IMG/VR virus record: IMGVR_UViG_3300044547_000820
Coordinates: 1-56,735 of that record
Reading direction: 5' to 3' (one strand)
Length of the DNA: 56,735 nt
DNA from: a virus
Within the stretch, counting starts at the first letter, position 1; each line of letters starts with the position of its first letter. Below the pieces are notes generated by a model. That model did no database searches. It saw only the letters and a list, made by a program, of their open reading frames with translations, and was not told the origin of the DNA. Shown piece by piece: positions 50,983 through 56,735 of this stretch. Position numbers and translations under genes: made by a program.

Positions 50983-51876
50983 ATGGAAGATGAAATTCGT
51001 AAGCTATTTGATAGTTACAACATTGATGTAGCCTCAGATAGTGGTAATGAATTTAATATCTACTGTCCATTTCACAAGAACCTCCATAGTCCAGCTTTCT
51101 TTATCAACAGGAAAACTGGGCTGTGGCAGTGTTTCAACCCCTCTTGCGCTAAGCGAGGAAACTTTAGACAGCTTTATCGTCAGATAACAGGCAAGCCATA
51201 CGGCAAGAGCATAACTCTTGACTCGGCTGCTCTGACTAATGAAATTGAAAGAGGATTCCGGGGCAAGGTTATCTCAAATGAGATTGATATTGATTCTGTC
51301 GCTGTTGATTATGACAACAACGATGAAACAATGTTACTGTCTAAGTTCCTTGATAGAGGTTTATCCCTTGACACGATGGACCATTTTGAGATTGGCTTCT
51401 CCAGAGTTAAGGAGAGAATTGTTATTCCAGTAAGAGACCCCAACTACAAGCTGGTTGGTTTTATTGGGAGAGCAACGACTGATGAACAAGAGCCTAGATA
51501 CTTATACAATAAAGGATTCAAGCGAGCTGATGTGTTATTCAATATTCAGAATGCAAAGAAACACCCTAGTTGTATAATTACAGAAGGCAGTGTTGACGCA
51601 ATGATGGTTCACCAAGCTGGCTACCCTAATGTTGTGTCAACACTCGGTGCTCAAGTTAGCAAAAATCAAATAAAAATGCTCAAAAGGTATTTTGACGAAT
51701 TAATTATATTTTCCGACAACGATGACGCAGGAATCGCCATGAAGAATGATATAATAAACCTCTGCCGAGGCAAAGTTCTTTCCGAGGCAAAGATAGCTGA
51801 TGGTTGTAAAGACCCCGGCGAAATGAAAAAAGAACAAATCACACACAGTATTGAAAACAAAATTTCAATCATATAA
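50983..51876 (+). CDS. DNA primase, CHC2 zinc finger plus TOPRIM
   Basis: 297 residues from the ATG at 50983, one base after the preceding stop (an upstream ATG at 50932 would lie in it). The CHC2 zinc finger is C28-x2-H31-x18-C50-x4-C55 (IYCPFH, LWQCFNPSCAKRG). The TOPRIM motifs are ITEGSVDAMM near 200 and IIFSDNDDAG near 243. It makes RNA primers. It is short, lacking the long C-terminal helicase-binding domain of bacterial DnaG (about 600 residues), as in many phages. Confidence 0.9.
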   Translation: MEDEIRKLFDSYNIDVASDSGNEFNIYCPFHKNLHSPAFFINRKTGLWQCFNPSCAKRGNFRQLYRQITGKPYGKSITLDSAALTNEIERGFRGKVISNEIDIDSVAVDYDNNDETMLLSKFLDRGLSLDTMDHFEIGFSRVKERIVIPVRDPNYKLVGFIGRATTDEQEPRYLYNKGFKRADVLFNIQNAKKHPSCIITEGSVDAMMVHQAGYPNVVSTLGAQVSKNQIKMLKRYFDELIIFSDNDDAGIAMKNDIINLCRGKVLSEAKIADGCKDPGEMKKEQITHSIENKISII

Positions 51877-51891
51877 CAAAAGGAAAACAAC

Positions 51892-52542
51892 ATGACATTT
51901 GCAAGTATTAAATCACTTCAAGACCTCGAAAAGAGCGTCACACCTACACAAAACAAACAAGGAACTGGAATCAAGAAGTATTTCAGCCTTTCATCAGGAG
52001 ATTCATTTAAGATTCGTTTCCGTCAGGAACTTACTGAAGATGCATCATTCTTTGATGAAGAGGTTGGTACAGGAATCACTGTTCCTGTTGTAACATCACC
52101 TATTAACTGGAAATGGCGAGCAGCTTCTACTTCCTCACTAGAGAAGTTTAACTATCGTTGTTGGGCAACCGAACAGGCTGTCCATGACAAGGCTTGGAAG
52201 CCAAAGCCCCATTTGCTTATCAACATCGCTGTTGAGATTGAACCCGGAGTTTGGGAGCCTCGTGTCCTAGATACGACATTCAACCAGCGCCATATCGGTA
52301 TGATTCTTATTGAATATGCAAAGGAATTCGGAACGATTACTGACCGTTACTACAAGTATTCACGCACAGGATCATCTGCATCAGATACAAACTACAGTTT
52401 GATTCCTCTTTCGCAAGGAGAGATGCCATCTGAAATTACTGAATTGCCGATGCATCAGCTTGATAGCATGTACCTCACTCTCTCTTATGATAAGCAAGAG
52501 AAGTTCTTTACTACTGGAGAAATTGCCAAAGATTCTTGGTGA
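51892..52542 (+). CDS. Putative single-stranded DNA-binding protein
   Basis: 216 residues, with AAAAGGAAAAC upstream. MTFASIKSLQDLEKSVTPTQ precedes a beta-rich core with FKIRFRQELTEDASFF, WKPKPHLLINIAVEIEPGVW and RYYKYSRTGSS. Conserved aromatic and basic residues and its place between primase and polymerase suggest an OB-fold ssDNA-binding protein. The call is mainly contextual. A strong terminator follows. Confidence 0.5.
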   Translation: MTFASIKSLQDLEKSVTPTQNKQGTGIKKYFSLSSGDSFKIRFRQELTEDASFFDEEVGTGITVPVVTSPINWKWRAASTSSLEKFNYRCWATEQAVHDKAWKPKPHLLINIAVEIEPGVWEPRVLDTTFNQRHIGMILIEYAKEFGTITDRYYKYSRTGSSASDTNYSLIPLSQGEMPSEITELPMHQLDSMYLTLSYDKQEKFFTTGEIAKDSW

Positions 52543-52560
52543 TTAATTAACTGCTACGGT

Positions 52561-52590
52561 AAAGCCCCGCCTACAAAGCGGGGCTTTATT
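52561..52590 (+). terminator. Strong rho-independent terminator
   Basis: AAAGCCCCGC (52561-52570) and GCGGGGCTTT (52578-52587) form a perfect 10-bp stem with a 7-nt loop, followed by ATTCG. Located 18 nt after the ssDNA-binding gene, it separates that operon from the polymerase genes. Confidence 0.88.
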
Positions 52591-52605
52591 CGTATGAAGG
52601 CATAA

Positions 52606-53136
52606 ATGAAAAACAAAAATATTGTTCTTGACCTTGATGGTGTTATTGCTGATATTGCTTCGTCAATTGATGAGTATATTACATTTACTGGTGTAAAAGA
52701 GCGTTACGACTATACACATTGGTTAACATCTGATCATGATGATGAAGAAGCAATGAAGCTATTTAATGATCCTATGTTCTGGAAGAACTTAAAGCCGTAT
52801 GAAGATGCTTGGCATCAAGTTAATAAGTGGTTTAGTGATGGAATCGATGTCCATATTGTTACTGCAAGAAGATGTGATGCTGCAATCAAGAACACATCTC
52901 CTTGGCTTGATGGATGGAGGATTGCAACGCTTGAACCTGTGTTCACAGGAATCCATGAAAAATACAAAGTAATCAAAGATATCAATCCACAATTTGTTGT
53001 TGAGGATAATCCCAACGAAGTTCAAATTTTAATTGATAACGGAGTGAACGCTTTTCTCAGAAAGCAGTGGTACAATGAGCCATACTGGGAAACCTTACCG
53101 ACCATAGAAACCTTATACGATATAGATTGGAACTAA
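52606..53136 (+). CDS. HAD-family 5'-deoxyribonucleotidase-like protein
   Basis: 176 residues, GAAGG upstream. Motif I DLDGVIAD (nucleophile D9, D11), motif II VTARR and motif IV VVEDNPNE mark the HAD phosphatase superfamily, NT5C-like type. It would remove phosphate from deoxynucleoside monophosphates or repair dNTP pools. It directly precedes the polymerase gene, which starts at the next base. Confidence 0.8.
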   Translation: MKNKNIVLDLDGVIADIASSIDEYITFTGVKERYDYTHWLTSDHDDEEAMKLFNDPMFWKNLKPYEDAWHQVNKWFSDGIDVHIVTARRCDAAIKNTSPWLDGWRIATLEPVFTGIHEKYKVIKDINPQFVVEDNPNEVQILIDNGVNAFLRKQWYNEPYWETLPTIETLYDIDWN

Positions 53137-56100
53137 GTGACTGATTTCGTACACTTACACTGTCATTCCGAGTACTCACTCCTTGATGGAATGTCAACCC
53201 CCACAGAGATTGCAAAAATCTCTAGCACGAATGGTCAATATGCTGCTGCAATTACTGACCACGGCACGATGGGCGGTGTCTTGAAGTTTCAAGATGCTTG
53301 CAATAAGCAGAGCGTAAAACCAATCTTTGGTGTTGAAGCTTATTTTGTTCCGTCTATCAACACAGATGCTCAGACAAAGTATGAGAGATTTCATTTGATT
53401 CTTCTTGCGAAGAACAACACTGGTCTTCAAAAGCTTTTTAGAATCTCACAAACTGGTTGGACAGATAACTTCTACTACAAGCCTCGTATTGATTTCAATC
53501 TTCTTGAAGACATGGTTGATGATGACATCATTGCATTGTCCGGTTGCATGGGCGGTCCAATTTCAAAAGCTATTGAGGCTGGCAACTATTCACGAGCAGA
53601 AGAATTATCTGAACGGTTTATCAAGATCTTCAAGGATGACTTCTATTACGAAGTACAGGCTTGGAATCCAAAGAACCTAAACGACTCACTTATCAATCTT
53701 GCTAGTACCTATGGTAAAAAAGTTGTAGCAACTGCTGATTGCCACTTCCCTACACACGATGACCGTGGACCAGAAGAAGTTCTCCTAATGGTTTCTCAAT
53801 ACCCAAGTTTAAATGCGGGTGATATTCGTGTTGCTCAGCAGAATCTTCATGTCATCCATGATGAGAACGCAAGTGTCATTGACAAGATGAACGCTATGTA
53901 CCCAGAACGCTTCTTGCGGTTTGACCACATCAATCCATACATTGCTAAAGCTGATGTTGTTCAGTCATGGTTCAAGGATGCTGGTTACGATAATATTGAA
54001 TACCTTGAGAACACAATGGAAGTCGCTGATAAATGCACAGCGACAATTGCGACTAAGAGAAACCTTCTCCCAAAGTATTCCAAGGTTCTTGATTCAAACT
54101 TCTATCTGAGAGAGATTGCTGAGTTTGCAATTCAGACAAACAAGCTTGGTGCTGAGTATCAGGAAAGACTTAATGAAGAACTTGGAATCATTGAACAACT
54201 TGGCTTCTCTGATTATTTCTTGATTGTATGGGATTTGGTTAAGTGGGCTGATGAGAACGATATTGGTCGTGGTACAGGGCGAGGTTCTGTTGGTGGTTCT
54301 GTGCTTGCTTATCTTCTTGATATCTCAAAGGTTGACCCATTGAAATATGGACTCCTCTTCTCACGATTCATTAATCCAGAACGAAATGACTATCCGGACA
54401 TTGACTTGGACTTTGAGGACAAGCGCAGAGGGGAAGTACGAAACTACCTCCGTGATAGATGGGGTCATGACAATGTTGCTGCTATTTCAACATATGGTGG
54501 ATTCAAACCTAAGTCTGTAATTAAAGATATCTCTCGTGTCTATCAAGTTCCATTTGCTGAGATTAACAACATCACTCCATACTTTGAAACATTGCAGGAA
54601 CTTGAAACATCACCTAAAGGCAAGATCTTCTGTAGTAAGTACCCAGATATCATTAAGCTTGCAAAGAAACTTGAGGGTCGTATTCGTAACTCAGGAATCC
54701 ATGCTGCTGGCATGGTTGTTTCATCAATCCCTCTAAGCGATGTTTGCCCTGTTGAGACAAAGAAAGATACAAGTGGAGAAGGTCGTTCTATTGTTACTGC
54801 TTTTGACATGGAAGATGCAGAGGCAGTTGGTCTGATTAAAATCGATGTTCTCGGTCTAAAGACCGTTTCTGTTATTAAAGATTGCATCGCAAAGATTAAA
54901 GAAAATCGGGGCATTGATGTTAGTCAGCTTTCATTAGAATTAGATGACCCAGAAGTATTTAAGAACTTCAATGATGGAAATACAGTAGGTATCTTCCAAA
55001 CAGATGCTGCTGCTTATCGTAACTTGATTGAAAGAATGGGTATTGATAACTTCAATGACCTTGTTGTATCTAACGCACTTGTAAGACCGGGAGCCTTGTT
55101 ATCGCAGGGTCAGGTTTATATTGACTGTAAGAAGGGGATAAATGCTCCAAAGTATCCACACCCTATTGTTAAAGATATCCTTGAGGAAACATACGGAACG
55201 GTTATCTTTCAGGAACAGTTAATGCAAATGGCTGTACTCCTTGCTGACTTCACATGGTCAGAGGCTGACAAGCTTCGTAAGATCATTGGTAAGAAGAGAG
55301 ATGCTGCTGGATTTGATGAGTACAAAGAAAAGTTTGTTAACAATAAATATATTAAGAAAGCAGCAGCTGAGAAAATCTGGGCGGAATTTGAACTAGCAGC
55401 CTTGTATATGTTTAACAAGTCTCACGCTGTTGCTTACTCCATGCTTTCTTATCAGACCATGTGGTTGAAGATTCATTACCCAATTGAATTCATTTGGTCA
55501 CTTCTATTTAATGAATCAGCAGGTGACAAGATTACGGCTTATTTGATGGAAGCGCAAAGGGTGGGCGTAAAGATACTAGCACCTGATGTGAATCACTCGG
55601 ATGAATATTTTTCGGTAAGCATCAAGGGCGAGGAGGAGTCAATTCAGTTCGGATTGTCTAATGTTGCCGGATGTGGTAACTCAGCTATCAAGGAGATTTT
55701 TGAAAAGCGACCATTTGATTCGTATGAGGAGTTTACTAACAAATGCAGAAAGTCTGCGGTGAAGGTAACTGTAAGAGAAAATCTAGAGAAGGTAGGGGCA
55801 TTTAAATCTTTGGGTCATGTCTCGGCTTACGATCACGAGAAGTATTATCTTCCTGTATTGGGTTTCTCACTTAACACTAATGGTGAACAGAATGAAATGG
55901 ATGAGTTTGTCGGGAAGCTTGCAGACTTCCACGAAATCACCTCTCCATTGACGCTGGTGAAGGCTGTGGTGCGTTCTACAAAGAAAACGCCTCAGTACCT
56001 CCGTATTGAGTTTGAAGACCATTCTGGCTCGTCTACGGTGTTTGCTGAGCGTAATACCGAACTTGCCACACGGGACTATATTTATGCTCTTATCGGGGAT

Positions 56101-56538
56101 AGAACATTGCACGACTTCTGTGATGCATATGAGTATTACGATTCAAGCTTGTATAACTTCATGATGCTACGGGCAAAGGGACATGACCACGATTACGGCT
56201 GGTTGCATAAGACGGGTCTTGGAACTGCTGAGCAGGAAAAGACGCTGATGTATATCTTCCATATGCGCAAATTCATTACATCCACCGAGAAGGAAATGGC
56301 GAACCTCTACTGCTGGGATGGGGAGAAGATTTTCAAGGTCGTGGTGTTCCCGAACACGCTAAAGAAGATTAAAGGTATTCTTCAGACCAAGACATGGTTT
56401 GCAGCGAGGTTGGAAAAGATTGAAGACCAAAAGACACTGACACGACTTGACTCTTACAAGGTTGAGAGTGACAGTGGTATTATCTCTATTGAGAATTATA
56501 TCGAAAGAAAAGGAATAAAGAGGGAAAGCTATGTTTGA
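53137..56538 (+). CDS. dnaE: DNA polymerase III alpha subunit (C family)
   Basis: 1133 residues from a GTG. The N-terminal PHP domain begins HLHCHSEYSLLDG; ITDHGTMGG follows. The catalytic palm has IGRGTGRGSVGGSVLAYLL near 378 and YPDIDLDFEDKRRG with the catalytic Asp pair near 419-424. SGIHAAGMVV and KSHAVAYSMLSYQTMWLKIH are further family blocks. It makes the phage replicase, unlike the family A or B enzymes of most phages. Its C-terminus overlaps the next gene by 8 bases. No beta clamp or proofreading subunit is visible in this window. Confidence 0.95.
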   Translation: MTDFVHLHCHSEYSLLDGMSTPTEIAKISSTNGQYAAAITDHGTMGGVLKFQDACNKQSVKPIFGVEAYFVPSINTDAQTKYERFHLILLAKNNTGLQKLFRISQTGWTDNFYYKPRIDFNLLEDMVDDDIIALSGCMGGPISKAIEAGNYSRAEELSERFIKIFKDDFYYEVQAWNPKNLNDSLINLASTYGKKVVATADCHFPTHDDRGPEEVLLMVSQYPSLNAGDIRVAQQNLHVIHDENASVIDKMNAMYPERFLRFDHINPYIAKADVVQSWFKDAGYDNIEYLENTMEVADKCTATIATKRNLLPKYSKVLDSNFYLREIAEFAIQTNKLGAEYQERLNEELGIIEQLGFSDYFLIVWDLVKWADENDIGRGTGRGSVGGSVLAYLLDISKVDPLKYGLLFSRFINPERNDYPDIDLDFEDKRRGEVRNYLRDRWGHDNVAAISTYGGFKPKSVIKDISRVYQVPFAEINNITPYFETLQELETSPKGKIFCSKYPDIIKLAKKLEGRIRNSGIHAAGMVVSSIPLSDVCPVETKKDTSGEGRSIVTAFDMEDAEAVGLIKIDVLGLKTVSVIKDCIAKIKENRGIDVSQLSLELDDPEVFKNFNDGNTVGIFQTDAAAYRNLIERMGIDNFNDLVVSNALVRPGALLSQGQVYIDCKKGINAPKYPHPIVKDILEETYGTVIFQEQLMQMAVLLADFTWSEADKLRKIIGKKRDAAGFDEYKEKFVNNKYIKKAAAEKIWAEFELAALYMFNKSHAVAYSMLSYQTMWLKIHYPIEFIWSLLFNESAGDKITAYLMEAQRVGVKILAPDVNHSDEYFSVSIKGEEESIQFGLSNVAGCGNSAIKEIFEKRPFDSYEEFTNKCRKSAVKVTVRENLEKVGAFKSLGHVSAYDHEKYYLPVLGFSLNTNGEQNEMDEFVGKLADFHEITSPLTLVKAVVRSTKKTPQYLRIEFEDHSGSSTVFAERNTELATRDYIYALIGDRTLHDFCDAYEYYDSSLYNFMMLRAKGHDHDYGWLHKTGLGTAEQEKTLMYIFHMRKFITSTEKEMANLYCWDGEKIFKVVVFPNTLKKIKGILQTKTWFAARLEKIEDQKTLTRLDSYKVESDSGIISIENYIERKGIKRESYV

Positions 56539-56735
56539 TGATATTATTAAGAATTCCAAGTGGTCTGAATCTCATGGCACAGTGGGGAATCATGCTGGAA
56601 TGGGGATTTTTTACTATGCACTTCCTTATTCTTTGAGGGCGAGTAGCATTGTTTGCTTGGGTTCCGGTGCTGGTTTTGTACCAAAGTTGGCTGTTGAATC
56701 ACAAAAGTCTTTAATTAAAGAAGGTCTACTTGGTC
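56531..56735 (+). CDS. Methyltransferase-like protein (5' end only)
   Basis: 68 codons are present before the window ends. The N-terminus MFDDIIKNSKWSESHGTVGN is followed by SSIVCLGSGAGFVPKLAVES, which resembles the SAM-binding motif I (G-x-G-x-G) of class I methyltransferases. Substrate cannot be told. It is coupled to dnaE by overlap. Confidence 0.55.
   Translation, partial: MFDDIIKNSKWSESHGTVGNHAGMGIFYYALPYSLRASSIVCLGSGAGFVPKLAVESQKSLIKEGLLG

Noticed and set aside
1-56735. tRNA genes, CRISPR arrays, insertion sequences, integrase or attachment sites
   Set aside because: No cloverleaf with TTC-arm consensus, no regular repeat-spacer array, and no transposase or integrase motifs were seen by eye. 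Short or degenerate tRNAs could still be missed.

Overview
The window is a contiguous piece of a tailed-phage genome with a long non-contractile tail (siphovirus layout). It is AT-rich by eye, densely packed, and almost entirely transcribed on the + strand. The host is most likely an actinobacterium. A WhiB-like Fe-S regulator (49043-49342) belongs to a family known only from Actinobacteria and their phages. Many + strand genes lack a Shine-Dalgarno and instead have a -10 hexamer 6-9 nt before the start codon, the arrangement of actinobacterial leaderless mRNAs. A secreted Thr-rich repeat protein (10520-12193) looks like an actinobacterial surface protein. Low GC plus these traits fit phages of small aquatic actinobacteria, but that last step is inference.

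Layout. 1-4003: nucleotide metabolism, with thyX (partial, on the - strand), a small leaderless gene, a GT4 glycosyltransferase and a B12-dependent ribonucleotide reductase (nrdJ). 4004-10495: head module, with a portal, a prohead protease fused to scaffold (two internal in-frame starts), the major capsid protein and small decoration or fibre proteins. 10520-13475: the secreted repeat protein, three small membrane proteins (holin candidates), an M15 peptidase endolysin and a 32-residue metallothionein-like peptide. 13510-18073: fibre and appendage genes with several duplications and a His-rich insert. 18082-22881: an accessory cassette with a 2OG-Fe(II) oxygenase, a flavin-dependent tryptophan-halogenase-like protein, unknowns and a membrane protein. 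22923-26559: head-tail connectors, tail terminator, tail tube and a frameshifted tail assembly chaperone. 26607-46703: a 3967-residue tape measure protein, two distal-tail-like paralogues, a 1411-residue tail-tip protein with PA14-like and LamG-like domains, a fibre with an S74-type chaperone domain, and another tail protein. 46707-56735: HNH endonuclease, metallophosphoesterase, MerR-like and WhiB-like regulators, DnaB-type helicase, primase, putative ssDNA-binding protein, deoxyribonucleotidase-like HAD protein, a C-family DNA polymerase (DnaE) and the start of a methyltransferase-like gene.

How it works together. NrdJ, ThyX and the nucleotidase remodel dNTP pools for a self-encoded replisome (helicase, primase, DnaE, probable SSB). 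The head genes are split: connectors lie about 14 kb downstream of the capsid gene, with lysis, fibre and modification genes between them. No large terminase is visible. The least explained parts are the oxygenase/halogenase cassette beside the fibre genes, the His-rich fibre domain, the secreted repeat protein, the Cys-rich peptide and the AT-hook-bearing giant tape measure.
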